A stretch of DNA of 33,896 nucleotides from positions 1-33,896 of the forward strand of contig CAIQQM010000066.1 of the NCBI GenBank assembly GCA_903873945.1, given 5' to 3'. Below, one piece after another: positions 1 to 10,263 of the stretch. Positions within the stretch are counted from its first letter, which is position 1; each line of letters begins with the position of its first letter. The notes beneath the pieces were generated by a model. The model did not search any database. It was given only the letters and a program-made list of their open reading frames with translations, and was not told the origin of the DNA. This DNA comes from an uncultured Verrucomicrobiota bacterium (GTDB lineage Bacteria > Verrucomicrobiota > Verrucomicrobiia > Limisphaerales > UBA8199). Both the position numbers and the translations under genes were made by a program.

Positions 1-702
1 AATATCGCCGTAAGCCAGAGCAACCAGGCCGTCGGCTTGCGGTATCTGATCCACTTCGTGGGCGATATCCAGCAGCCGCTGCATTGTTCCACCGCCTTCT
101 TTGCCACACAGCCAAGCGGCGATGGCGGTGGCAACGGATTCTACCTCACCGGCACCTGGACCTGCCTCCATTATCTCTGGGACGACGGCGGCGGTTATCT
201 TACGGATTCCATTTCACGCCCGCTCACTCCCGCCAACCAGACCACTCTGAACAACAAAGTGGCGGACGTCGAAGCCGCCTACCCCTACACTCCAAATGTC
301 GGCACGGTTCCCAATCCGATGGACTGGGCCGTGGAGGGCTTGGCAGTCGCCACCAACGTATCCTACGTTGGAATCACCACCAACACCACCCCGACAACTG
401 CCTACCTCAATACAGCCATGGCCACCACCAAACAACGAATGGCCCTGGGCGGCCATCGGCTGGCTGATTTGCTCAACACTATCTTCGCAACCAATTCTTT
501 CAGGTTGAACTGCTTCCCATCCGGCGGCAATTTCAACTTTTCGTGGAGCGCCATTCCGGGCAGGACCTATCACGTCAAATGGAAGCAGCAACTTGGCGAT
601 GCGACGTGGACTCCCTTGACGGATATTATCGCCCCCAGCAATTCAGTGGTGTTCGCCGAGACCCCTTCGCAAATACAGCGGTTTTATCGCGTCAACCAAT
701 GA
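1..702 (+). CDS. S1/P1-type nuclease, C-terminal part (5' truncated by window edge), with C-terminal beta-rich extension
   Basis: Frame 1 is open from base 1. HFVGDIQQPLHC...GGNGFYLTGTWTCLHYLWDDG matches the S1/P1 zinc-nuclease pattern (HxxGDxxQPLH...GGN...LHxxWD). The tail FNFSWSAIPGRTYHVKWKQ...FYRVNQ resembles verrucomicrobial secreted-protein C-termini. Confidence 0.8.
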   Translation, partial: NIAVSQSNQAVGLRYLIHFVGDIQQPLHCSTAFFATQPSGDGGGNGFYLTGTWTCLHYLWDDGGGYLTDSISRPLTPANQTTLNNKVADVEAAYPYTPNVGTVPNPMDWAVEGLAVATNVSYVGITTNTTPTTAYLNTAMATTKQRMALGGHRLADLLNTIFATNSFRLNCFPSGGNFNFSWSAIPGRTYHVKWKQQLGDATWTPLTDIIAPSNSVVFAETPSQIQRFYRVNQ

Positions 703-807
703 TGCGGGTGGAATCCGCGGATAACTTGCAGCGCCTCGGTTGGGCGTGTTGTCGCCTGTCACCATCACCGTGGGGCCGCAGGCACGCAGGCACCGCTTGA
801 GCCGATT

Positions 808-3800
808 ATGCTTGCTTATTTTTCCATTCGCGTTTTTACTTTCCTGCGATTAGTGGTGCCCACGGTAAGCATTTGGACCGGGAGCGGAATGCGAAATCGT
901 TTCATCATAGGAGCCAGCTTGGTGCTGGTAGGCTTGGTGTCAGGTGGTGCAGTAATCGGGGGGACGACCAACACGGGCAATCCCGCGGCGGTCATCGTCA
1001 GCCTGGAGGGGGCCGCGGAGGTTTTGCGCCTCGGCGTGAAGGAATGGGAGGCCGCCGGCACAGGCACGACCTTGGCCGTCGGCGATCAAATGCGTACAGG
1101 CCAGCGCAGTCGGGCGACGCTGCGTCTCTCCAATCTGAGTGTGCTGCGGGTGGGTGAGCTGATGGAATATGAAATCGAGCCGCCACGTACCGCCGCCGGC
1201 AAGCCCACGTTGAGCCTGAAAACCGGCTCGGCCTACTTCTTCAGTCGCGACAAGCCGCAGGAAGTCCGCCTGCGCACGCCAACGGTGAGTGGCGCGATTC
1301 GTGGAACGGAATTCAACGTCACAGTTTTACCCGGCGGATTCACCACTGTGACCATGATTGATGGCGAGGTGGAATTATCCAACACGTTTGGAACAAACTT
1401 CGTTTACGCCGGCGAGCAGGGAGAGGTCCGGCCCGGATTCGCCCCGGGGAAGACTGCGGTGCTCAATGCTGTCAACGTCATCCAGTGGGCGCTCTATTAT
1501 CCGGCGGTCCTTGATCCGTCGGAGTTGGAGTTGAACCTGGAAGGGCGGGAGGCGCTCGGTGAATCCCTTGCGGCCTATCAAGCCGGCGACTTGCCGGCAG
1601 CCCTCAGGAAATACCCCGCCGGTCGTCAACCCGCTTCGGCCCCCGATCACATTTATCTGGGCAGCCTCCTGTTGTCGGTTGGCCTGGTGGACCAATGTGA
1701 AAGGCAGCTTGATGCGGCGGTGCCGGTGACTGATCGTGCTGCGCATCTTGCGGGGGCGCTGCGCCAGATGATTGCGGCGGTCAAGTTGGAACAGTCGACC
1801 CCCGCCCATTCTCCAGAACTCGCGACCGAATGGCTTGCTGGCTCCTATTACCAGCAATCGCGCGAGTGTCTCCCGGAAGCCCTGGCGGCGGCGCGCGCGG
1901 CTGTCCAGAAATCCCCTGCGTTCGGTTTCGCCCTCGCGCGCGTGGCCGAATTGGAGTTCAGCTTCAGCCGCACAAAGGAAGCTTTGGCGGATTTGGACAG
2001 GAGCCTGGCTCAGTCGCCGCGCAATGCGCAGGCGGTGGCGTTGAAGGGGTTTCTCTTGAGCGCGCGAAACAGCATTGGGGAAGCGCTGAAAACGTTCGAT
2101 CAAGCCATTGCCTTTGATGGCGCGCTCAGCACCGCCTGGCTCGGACGTGGCTTATGCCATATCCGCCTCGGGCAGGCCGAAGCCGGACGTGAAGACCTGG
2201 AAACGGCGGCTGCCCTGGAGCCGAATCGGGCGGTGCTGCGCAGCTACCTTGGCAAAGCCTTCAGCGAAACGCATGATGACGTGCGCGCCGGGCATGAGCT
2301 GGAACTGGCCCGCAAGTTTGATCCGAACGACCCGACGAGCTGGCTCTACTCCGCCCTGCTGCATCAACAGCAGAATCGCGTCAATGAAGCGATCCGGGAT
2401 CTCGAGCAGTCCCAGGCGCTCAATGACAATCGCTCCGTTTATCGCTCGCGCCTGCTGCTGGACCAGGACGCCGCCGTCCGCGGCGCCAACCTCGCCGGCA
2501 TCTACCAGGACGCGGGTATGAATGACGTCAGCGTCCGCGAAGCCACGCGCGCCGTGAATTACGACTACGTAAACTACTCGGCGCATCTGTTCCTGGCGAA
2601 CAGCTATAATCAGCTTCGCGACCCGCAGCAGGTTAACCTGCGCTACGAAACGCCTTGGCTCAGTGAGTATCTGCTGGCCAACCTCCTGTCGCCGGTCGGC
2701 GCGGGGACGCTTTCGCAAACCGTCTCACAGCAGGAATATTCCAAGTTGTTCGAGCACGACCGGTTCGGCCTGGTTTCGAGCACGGAGTACTATAGCCGGG
2801 GTGCGTGGGTTCAGTCCGGGTCGCAATATGGCAACTTCGGCAACTTCGGCTATGCGGTGGATACCCTTTACCGTTCCGACCCGGGCCAGCGCCCCAACAA
2901 TGATCAGGACCAGCTCACCCTGTCCGCTCAGTTGAAATACGACCTCACGCCGCAGGATTCCGTTTTCTTCCAGACGATTTATTACAACGCTTCGGCGGGG
3001 GATCTGACGCAATACTACGACCAGCGCAGCGCGAGCCTCGGCCTGCGCACGAAGGAGACTCAAGAGCCGCTGCTGCTGGCCGGCTATCACCATGCCTGGA
3101 CCCCGGAGCTGCACACGCTCCTTCTGGTCGGGCGTTTCGTGGATGAATTCCAACTCAACGACCCGGCGCAGCCGGTGCTTATGATGGGACGGAACAACGC
3201 CGGCCAGATAATCGCCTTGCCGACTCCCGCGCTGCCCATTGCCCCCCTGGACTATGACAGCCGGCTGGAGATTTACTCGGTTGAGGCGCAGCAAATCTGG
3301 AAGCATGAGCGTCACACCTTGGTCGCTGGAGGCCGCTACCAGACCGGCTGGTTTAATACCCAGGCGGCCTTGGGCCCATCCACCCCCACGCGCTTTGCCA
3401 GCCTGACCGCCACCAGCTTTTGGGCCTTCGGTTCCTCGCCTATCTCGCAGCAGGCCAAAGTCGATTTCGAGCGTCTCACGGCTTATGGCTATTACAACTG
3501 GCAGATCTTTGACCCGCTGCTGCTCAGCGCCGGGGTGGCTTACGATTACTTGCGTTTTCCCGTGAACTACCGCACGGTGCCGATCAGCTCGGGCCAGGAT
3601 TCGGAAGATCAGGTCTCGCCTAAAGCCGGCCTCATCTACACGCCTTGGCGCGATTCGCATGTCCGCTTCGCCTATACCCGTTCCCTGGGCGGCGTGAGTT
3701 TTGATCAAAGCGTCCGGCTCGAACCCTCCCAGGTCGCCGGGTTCAATCAGGCCTTCCGCTCCTTGATTCCGGAGTCGGTCGCCGGCTCAACTTCCGGCGC

Positions 3801-4422
3801 CCGGGACACAACCTACGGGCTGGCGCTGGAGCAAAATTTCAAAACCGGCACCTACCTGGGGGTGGAATTGGGGTTGCTCGAATCTGACGTGCATCAGACT
3901 ATTGGCGCGGCTGACCTCAAGTTCGTACCGTGGCCTGTCACATCAGCGTCAGGTACTCCTCAAAATCTCGACTACCGGGAGAAAGACCTTGTGGTAACCG
4001 TCAATCAGCTTCTCGGCGACTGTTGGTCGCTCGGCGCCAGGTATCAATTGAGCAGGGCGGAGTTGGGAGTTGTCTATCCCGAAATTCCCGATTCCGTAAC
4101 GAGTGCCAACCGCATCCAGAATGACGCCACCTTGCAGCAGCTGTCGCTGTTCACGCTTTTCAACCATCCCTCGGGTTTCTTCGCCCGGGGCGAGGCCGTG
4201 TGGTATTCACAGGATAATCAGGGCTATCAACCCGCGCTGCCCGGGGATGACTTCTGGCAGTTCAACCTTTCTGCGGGCTGGCGGTTTGCCCATCGCCGGG
4301 CGCAAGTCCAGGTGGGTGTGCTCAACCTCACCGGCCAGGATTACCGGTTGAACCCGCTAAACCTGTACCCGGATTTGCCCCGGCAGCGTACCTTCGTAGC
4401 CAGTCTGCTGTTCAATTTCTAG
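808..4422 (+). CDS. FecR-domain / TPR / outer-membrane beta-barrel fusion protein (true start may be ATG at 889)
   Basis: 1204 aa. N-terminal FecR-like segment (GDQMRTGQRSRATLRLSNLSVLRVGELMEYEI...TPTVSGAIRGTEFNVTV), TPR repeats in the middle, then aromatic-rich alternating strands ending in terminal Phe (RTFVASLLFNF). Confidence 0.8.
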   Translation: MLAYFSIRVFTFLRLVVPTVSIWTGSGMRNRFIIGASLVLVGLVSGGAVIGGTTNTGNPAAVIVSLEGAAEVLRLGVKEWEAAGTGTTLAVGDQMRTGQRSRATLRLSNLSVLRVGELMEYEIEPPRTAAGKPTLSLKTGSAYFFSRDKPQEVRLRTPTVSGAIRGTEFNVTVLPGGFTTVTMIDGEVELSNTFGTNFVYAGEQGEVRPGFAPGKTAVLNAVNVIQWALYYPAVLDPSELELNLEGREALGESLAAYQAGDLPAALRKYPAGRQPASAPDHIYLGSLLLSVGLVDQCERQLDAAVPVTDRAAHLAGALRQMIAAVKLEQSTPAHSPELATEWLAGSYYQQSRECLPEALAAARAAVQKSPAFGFALARVAELEFSFSRTKEALADLDRSLAQSPRNAQAVALKGFLLSARNSIGEALKTFDQAIAFDGALSTAWLGRGLCHIRLGQAEAGREDLETAAALEPNRAVLRSYLGKAFSETHDDVRAGHELELARKFDPNDPTSWLYSALLHQQQNRVNEAIRDLEQSQALNDNRSVYRSRLLLDQDAAVRGANLAGIYQDAGMNDVSVREATRAVNYDYVNYSAHLFLANSYNQLRDPQQVNLRYETPWLSEYLLANLLSPVGAGTLSQTVSQQEYSKLFEHDRFGLVSSTEYYSRGAWVQSGSQYGNFGNFGYAVDTLYRSDPGQRPNNDQDQLTLSAQLKYDLTPQDSVFFQTIYYNASAGDLTQYYDQRSASLGLRTKETQEPLLLAGYHHAWTPELHTLLLVGRFVDEFQLNDPAQPVLMMGRNNAGQIIALPTPALPIAPLDYDSRLEIYSVEAQQIWKHERHTLVAGGRYQTGWFNTQAALGPSTPTRFASLTATSFWAFGSSPISQQAKVDFERLTAYGYYNWQIFDPLLLSAGVAYDYLRFPVNYRTVPISSGQDSEDQVSPKAGLIYTPWRDSHVRFAYTRSLGGVSFDQSVRLEPSQVAGFNQAFRSLIPESVAGSTSGARDTTYGLALEQNFKTGTYLGVELGLLESDVHQTIGAADLKFVPWPVTSASGTPQNLDYREKDLVVTVNQLLGDCWSLGARYQLSRAELGVVYPEIPDSVTSANRIQNDATLQQLSLFTLFNHPSGFFARGEAVWYSQDNQGYQPALPGDDFWQFNLSAGWRFAHRRAQVQVGVLNLTGQDYRLNPLNLYPDLPRQRTFVASLLFNF

Positions 4423-4450
4423 AACGCGTCTCGATGAACCGTTTACTCTT

Positions 4451-7400
4451 ATGAAAATTATGAAAAGAATGCTATTCCCGATTGTGGCCGCCGCTTGCTT
4501 CATGGCCCAGGCCGGGTCCGCCCAGGTCCCGTTCAGCGTCGGCTACTACAGCCAAAACTTCGACTCCCTGGCGACCGACGGCACGGCGAATTCCTGGGTC
4601 GATAACTTTACACTGCCGGGCTGGTATGCGGCTCGATCAACCAACGGCCTCTCCATCGGCATTACCACCTATCGCGCCTCGGACGGCTCCACCAATACGG
4701 GCGCGCTCTATAGCTTTGGGGTCGCGGGAGTGAATGACGTTACCGACCGGGCCCTGGGGTCTATCGCCTCGAACTCCGCTGGCGCGATTGCCTATGGCGT
4801 GCGGTTCACCAACGACACCGGCAAGGCGATCACCAACCTCACCATCACCTACACGGGGGAGCAGTGGCGCAACGGCGGCAACGCGGCAAGCCAAACGCTG
4901 GCCTTTTCCTATCGCATCAGCAGCTCGCCCATCACCGACCCGGATCCGGGCAATACGAACACGTGGACTGCCGTCAGCGCTTTGGATTTCGTCAGTCCGA
5001 CAGTCGGCACCAATGCGAGCGCGCTGGATGGCAACCTGGCGACAAACCGGCAGGCCTTCTCCAACGTGCTCCTGCCGGGGGCGGTGGTCCTGCCCGGCCA
5101 GGAAATCTTCCTCCGCTGGTTCGATGCCAATGATGTCGGCAACGACCACGCCTTGGCCGTGGACGATCTAAGCGTGGCCTTCACCGCCGCAGGTGGCAAT
5201 TTCGTTTATTGGATCAACCCGAATGACGGCTACCTGTTCAACTCCTTCAGCTGGAGCGGCGGTGCAGTTCCGGGCACGAACGACACCGTCCTCATCACCA
5301 CCAACGGCACCTACACCGTCTCTCAAACGCCTCTCCAAACTCCCAACACTTTCAATATCCTGGTCCTGGGCGCCTCCGCGGGTACCCAGACGGTCGCTTT
5401 TACGAGAAGCCTCAATATCCTCAGCGCCTTCGTCATCAACTCGAATGGAGTTGTCAACTTGGGCAGTCCCATCACGAACAATTACTTCTTTGGACCGTTG
5501 CACAACAGCGGGAAAGTGTACTGGAATGCCGGCCCGTTCGCTTTGAACGGCGCTGTGCTTGACAACCAACCCAACGGCTTGTTCTCCATGAACAGCGGCA
5601 AACAACTGACGAGCACTAATAACGGCTACATCTCCAACGCCGGCACCTTTCGCATCTCGACTAACCAGAGCGCTATTCAGGCGGCGTTCACTAATTCAGG
5701 AATTCTCGATCTGACCAACAACACGCTCTCGATTAGCGGCGATATGGTTCTGTCAGCCTCCAGCACGCTCAAGCTGCAACTCAGCAACACCAACCTCTTC
5801 GGCCAATTGAACGTCAGCGGCAACCTGCGCCTCGGCGGCACGCTGCTGCTGACCAACACCTTCCTGCCACCGTTCGGCAGCACCTTCCCGATTATCAATA
5901 GCGGTTTCTTAAGCGGCGGTTTCTATTCCATTCTCGGTTTGGGACCGTTCTCGACGGTCTATTGGGATCCCCATATGGACTTTTGGGGATTGACGCTGGT
6001 CACCAAGAGCACCGTGCCGCTGCCTGCGCCGCCCCCGACCAGTTTGGCGGACCAGGTCGTCGGGGTGGGCGATTCCGCCACCTTCACTATCGCGCCCATG
6101 GGTACTCCGCCCTTCACCTATCAATGGCGGACCAACGGCGTGAACATTCTCGGCGCCACCAGTGGCAGCCTGGTTCTCACCAATGTCCAGCTCAGTAACG
6201 CCGGCAGCGTTTGTGTCGTGGTCACAGACTCCTCGCCCGGCACGAATACTTACTGCGCCGCTTTGACGGTGCTCGCCCGGCCCGTCATCACCAGCCAGCC
6301 GGCAAGCACAACGGTCAGCCCCGGAGCCACGGTGACCTTCACGGCCGGCGTCAGCAGCGCAGGCGCGATCAGTTACCAGTGGACGTTGAACGGACAGAGC
6401 ATCCCCGGGGCAACCGCTGCCACATACTCCATTAGCAATGCCACACCGTTGAACAGCGGGTTGTACGGCTTCTGGGCGGCCGACCCGGCCCATACCGTTG
6501 CCGCCACCGGTGCCGTCCTGCAGGTCAGCGTTCCCGGGGCGGCCACGCTGGTGGACAATTTTGGCGCGGGGTCCATCAGCTACGATGCCAGCGGCTATGC
6601 GACTGGTGATAACACCTTTGCCACGCGCCAGCCGGGCGAACCGCTGCTCGCGGGCAGCAATTCGGGCACCAATTCCATGTGGCTGGATTGGATGGCGCCA
6701 AGGGATGGACCGGTCACCTGGAGCACCGCCGGCAGCAGTTTTGACACCATCCTGGTGGTCTGTACCGGGTCGCAGTTGACCAACCTCAGCCTGTTGGCGT
6801 TGAATGATGACAAGGAGAACGCTCCTGCCTATCACACCAGCGAGGTTTCCGTTAATGCCGTCAGCAACACGCTTTATCATGTCATGGTGGTTGGTTTCAG
6901 CGGCGCTCACGGCAACATCCTGCTGAGCTGGAGCCAAAAAACCAATAGCCCGCCGCCCATTAACACCCTCCTTCAAGACGCGCAAGATCTGACCCTGACG
7001 CCGGGAGACACCGCCACCTTCTCGGTTGTCCCGCAATACACCAACGGCGTGACCTACCAATGGTATTACGACGGCGCCTCCCTCATCCCCGGCGCCACGA
7101 ACGCGGCGCTGTCGTTTTCCAACGTCGTCTTCGCCAACGTCGGCTGCTATAGCGTTGAAGTGACCGACACCAACGGGCAGACCCTTTCCAGCCACCATGC
7201 TAGGCTGGAGCTGGGGCTGCCGGGCAACAGAAGCCATGACAAACTTGCCGAGCAGTTGCTGGATGTTCCGTCCTGGACCAACTCCAGCCATATCCGCCCG
7301 CTCTTTGCCTCGGTTTCCACCGGCGTCCCGGGCTTTCATTCCTTTGATACCTGGGGTTCCACCACCGACGCGGGCGAGCCGATTCCTTCGGGCACCGGCG

Positions 7401-8143
7401 GCCAGACCCGTTGGCTCGGGCTCACCAACACCGATGCCGGCCAGATGGTCATCTGGACCACCAACAGCGATACTCCCCTGACATTGGCCGTTTATGACCC
7501 CACCACCGTCTTCTACGCCCCCCCTATCGTTGAGGATACCCATCATACCGCTCCCGACGGACTGGGCGGCCAGGTTAGCTTCCAGGCGTCGGCCAATGCT
7601 TATTATCTCGTTCAGGCATACGCGACCAATACCTTGGGCGCCAGGTTCACTGTGAACTGGAAGCTGGGCATCCCACCCACGGCTACAGCGGCGCCGGCGA
7701 TTCAGTTTCTGGTCGAAGGCATGGGCACGGGGCTGATGACAGCGTCGGGGGACGACACGGCCAACCCAACACCGACTTATCAGTGGCTCCACAACGGCAC
7801 AATCATCCCGGGCGCGACCCTTTCCACCTATTCCCTTTCCCAGGTGGCCTTTGATGGAGGTGGAACCTACAGCGTGATCATCAGTAATATGATGGGCGTG
7901 GTAACCAACATTGCCGCTAGAATCAGCGTGCAATCCTGCCTGCGCATCTCCCGGGACCCGGCGTCAGCCAATTATTGGCTAAGGGCCGGGGCCACCCAGT
8001 CGGTGATGCTCCAATTGAGCACGAACCTGTCGTCGTGGGGCCGTTTGCTCACCAACACCGACATTACCGCACCCGTCAATTACCTCGACACCGGCGCCTC
8101 CTCCCGCAGCCGCGGGTTTTATCGCCTGCAACCTGGGCCATGA
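4451..8143 (+). CDS. Large secreted protein with multiple Ig-like domains
   Basis: 1230 aa. Signal peptide (MKRMLFPIVAAACFMAQAGSAQ). Repeated Ig-like cores such as TYQWRTNGVNILGATSGSLVLTNVQLSNAGSVCVVVTD, SYQWTLNGQSIPGATAATYSISNA, TYQWYYDGASLIPGATNAALSFSNV and TYQWLHNGTIIPGATLSTYSLSQV. Confidence 0.85.
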   Translation: MKIMKRMLFPIVAAACFMAQAGSAQVPFSVGYYSQNFDSLATDGTANSWVDNFTLPGWYAARSTNGLSIGITTYRASDGSTNTGALYSFGVAGVNDVTDRALGSIASNSAGAIAYGVRFTNDTGKAITNLTITYTGEQWRNGGNAASQTLAFSYRISSSPITDPDPGNTNTWTAVSALDFVSPTVGTNASALDGNLATNRQAFSNVLLPGAVVLPGQEIFLRWFDANDVGNDHALAVDDLSVAFTAAGGNFVYWINPNDGYLFNSFSWSGGAVPGTNDTVLITTNGTYTVSQTPLQTPNTFNILVLGASAGTQTVAFTRSLNILSAFVINSNGVVNLGSPITNNYFFGPLHNSGKVYWNAGPFALNGAVLDNQPNGLFSMNSGKQLTSTNNGYISNAGTFRISTNQSAIQAAFTNSGILDLTNNTLSISGDMVLSASSTLKLQLSNTNLFGQLNVSGNLRLGGTLLLTNTFLPPFGSTFPIINSGFLSGGFYSILGLGPFSTVYWDPHMDFWGLTLVTKSTVPLPAPPPTSLADQVVGVGDSATFTIAPMGTPPFTYQWRTNGVNILGATSGSLVLTNVQLSNAGSVCVVVTDSSPGTNTYCAALTVLARPVITSQPASTTVSPGATVTFTAGVSSAGAISYQWTLNGQSIPGATAATYSISNATPLNSGLYGFWAADPAHTVAATGAVLQVSVPGAATLVDNFGAGSISYDASGYATGDNTFATRQPGEPLLAGSNSGTNSMWLDWMAPRDGPVTWSTAGSSFDTILVVCTGSQLTNLSLLALNDDKENAPAYHTSEVSVNAVSNTLYHVMVVGFSGAHGNILLSWSQKTNSPPPINTLLQDAQDLTLTPGDTATFSVVPQYTNGVTYQWYYDGASLIPGATNAALSFSNVVFANVGCYSVEVTDTNGQTLSSHHARLELGLPGNRSHDKLAEQLLDVPSWTNSSHIRPLFASVSTGVPGFHSFDTWGSTTDAGEPIPSGTGGQTRWLGLTNTDAGQMVIWTTNSDTPLTLAVYDPTTVFYAPPIVEDTHHTAPDGLGGQVSFQASANAYYLVQAYATNTLGARFTVNWKLGIPPTATAAPAIQFLVEGMGTGLMTASGDDTANPTPTYQWLHNGTIIPGATLSTYSLSQVAFDGGGTYSVIISNMMGVVTNIAARISVQSCLRISRDPASANYWLRAGATQSVMLQLSTNLSSWGRLLTNTDITAPVNYLDTGASSRSRGFYRLQPGP

Positions 8144-8166
8144 AGGCAAACCCGGCTGATCTTTAA

Positions 8167-10200
8167 GTGATGCGAGTCGCTGCCGCTAAGAGAACTGCCG
8201 TGCCCTGGCTGGGCGGGAGCATCGCGGCATTGCTGGCGGCTTTTGTCGGCTTGGTCCTGTTTCTTTTTCCCATTGGCGGCGGAGTCGTGCGGTCGAGTTT
8301 CGATCTGCCGTTCGCGCTCCGGGGCGATCTGGCGGTTACGAACACGGCCATTATCTACCTGGATGAAGCCTCCCATTCGCAGTTGGGCCAGCCTATGACC
8401 GCCCCCTGGGATCGGTCTCTTCACGCGCGCCTGGTGGACCAATTGTCCGCGCAGGGCGCAAAGGCAATCGTGTTTGATATTCTTTTCACTGACCCCGCCG
8501 CTGACGTGGCTGCGGACGAACGTTTCGCTTCCGCCATCAAACGCAGTGGACGCGTCATCCTGACTGGTAATTATCAGCAGCGCGCAACCACTCCGGGGGC
8601 CGTGGCGCGGTGGGAAGAGCTGCCCTACGAGCCGTTCCGAAACGCGGCTGCTGCCTGGGGTAATGCGAACCTGGCGGTTGATCCGGACTATGGCATTCGA
8701 AGGTTCTTCCCGGCGCTCGAAAATGTCTCCGGCGTCGCCGCCATTCCGTGGTTGCCCGGCGCGGTGGCCCGGTTTAATGGTGCCGCCGGGGCTGCGGTCC
8801 GTTCTGGTCTTTCGGAATCGCGCTGGCTCAATTACTGCGGCCCGCCTGGTGCGATTCCCGGTGTGAGTTACTTTCTCGCGTTGCAACCCGACGGCGTTCC
8901 GCCCGGCTTTTTTAAGGACAAAATCGTCTTCGTCGGCGCCCAGTTGTCGGCTGATTTTTCTGGCAAAGGCAAGGACGAGTTTCTGACGCCCTACGCTTAC
9001 TGGGGAAGGGGATTCGCGCCGGGGGTGGAAATTCACGCGACTGCGGCCTTGAACCTTCTCCGCGGCGATTGGCTGAATCGCCTCCCTTTCAGCTTGGAAC
9101 TGGGCGCGGTCATTCTGCTCGCCCTTGTCGCGGGCTTCGGGTTCCTTCGACTTCAACCGCTGGCGGCGGTCCTGTCGGCGCTCCTGGCTGTGATAGTGGT
9201 TGTCGTGGTGGCGCACTACTTGGCCTGGCGGCATCATCTCTGGTTCGCCTGGCTCATCTTCGTATGCGAACTGGCCGTCGCGTTGCTTTGTTCCGTCGTT
9301 TACAACTCCCTGCGGCTGTATGTGGAGAAAAAATTGCTCGAAGAATCATTGGCCGTGCATTTGTCTCCCGCCCTGGTCAAGCGGGTGTTGAGCGATCCCA
9401 TCCTGCGGCGGCGGGGCGGGGTCAAGCAGGAGGTCAGCCTGCTGTTTACGGATCTCGAAAATTTTACGCGCATCAGTGAAACGATGAATCCGGACGATTT
9501 GGTCAGCCTGCTCAACCGCTACTTCGAGGCCGCGCTGGCGTGTATTCATGAGACCGATGGAACGGTGATGGACCTGGTCGGAGATGCCATCTTCGCGATC
9601 TGGAACGCCCCCGTTGAACAACCCGACCATCGCGAACGCGCCTGCCGCACCGCCTTGCTGTTGCGGCAGCGGTTGGTCGATTTTCACGCTGAACAACACG
9701 GACTCGCTTTGCGGACGCGCGTGGGTCTGCACACCGGTGTTGTCTGCGTGGGCAACGTCGGCGGCGAACAGCGGTTCGATTATGCCGCCGTTGGGGAAAA
9801 CACCAACCTCGCCTCCCGCATCGAGGGGCTCAACAAGCATCTGGGCACCAGCGTGCTCGCCACGCGCGACATCCAGCGGGCCGTCGAAGATAAGCTGACC
9901 AGCCGGTTGATCGGCTACATCCGGGCCAAGGGCTTCGCCCGTCCGGTGGAAATCCATGAACTGCTCGGCCCGCGCGAAATTGCCGAAGCCTCGCGTCCGT
10001 GGCGGGAGAAATTTGCCGAGGCATTGCTGCTTTTTCACAAACGCCAGTTTGACGACGCCGAATCGGCGTTCCGGCAGACCATCGGGCTGCGCAATGAGGG
10101 CGATGGCCCTTCGTTGTTTTATCTCAACGCGATTAATGAACGGCGCCTCCACCCGCCGCCCGACGATTGGATCGGCGAAGTGGTCATGAGGGAAAAATGA
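8167..10200 (+). CDS. CHASE2-domain class III adenylate/guanylate cyclase
   Basis: 677 aa. Extracellular CHASE2-like domain (AIIYLDEASHSQLGQPMTAPWDRSLHARLVDQLSAQGAKAIVFDILFTDP), TM segments, then cyclase core VSLLFTDLENFTRISE...DLVGDAIFAIWNAP...FDYAAVGENTNLASRIEGLNK. Confidence 0.92.
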   Translation: MMRVAAAKRTAVPWLGGSIAALLAAFVGLVLFLFPIGGGVVRSSFDLPFALRGDLAVTNTAIIYLDEASHSQLGQPMTAPWDRSLHARLVDQLSAQGAKAIVFDILFTDPAADVAADERFASAIKRSGRVILTGNYQQRATTPGAVARWEELPYEPFRNAAAAWGNANLAVDPDYGIRRFFPALENVSGVAAIPWLPGAVARFNGAAGAAVRSGLSESRWLNYCGPPGAIPGVSYFLALQPDGVPPGFFKDKIVFVGAQLSADFSGKGKDEFLTPYAYWGRGFAPGVEIHATAALNLLRGDWLNRLPFSLELGAVILLALVAGFGFLRLQPLAAVLSALLAVIVVVVVAHYLAWRHHLWFAWLIFVCELAVALLCSVVYNSLRLYVEKKLLEESLAVHLSPALVKRVLSDPILRRRGGVKQEVSLLFTDLENFTRISETMNPDDLVSLLNRYFEAALACIHETDGTVMDLVGDAIFAIWNAPVEQPDHRERACRTALLLRQRLVDFHAEQHGLALRTRVGLHTGVVCVGNVGGEQRFDYAAVGENTNLASRIEGLNKHLGTSVLATRDIQRAVEDKLTSRLIGYIRAKGFARPVEIHELLGPREIAEASRPWREKFAEALLLFHKRQFDDAESAFRQTIGLRNEGDGPSLFYLNAINERRLHPPPDDWIGEVVMREK

Positions 10201-10263
10201 GTCCGCCCGCCGTTTCTGGGCTTGCACCGGCCAATCAGGATTGCTAAGAAGGCTCACGACTCT

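Noticed and set aside
2725-3708. 327-aa minus-strand ORF opposite the FecR-barrel gene
   Set aside because: Antisense shadow of a strong coding frame; no domain signature.
5909-7933. 674-aa minus-strand ORF opposite the Ig-like protein
   Set aside because: GC-rich antisense shadow ORF with no recognisable domain; the plus-strand Ig protein explains the region.
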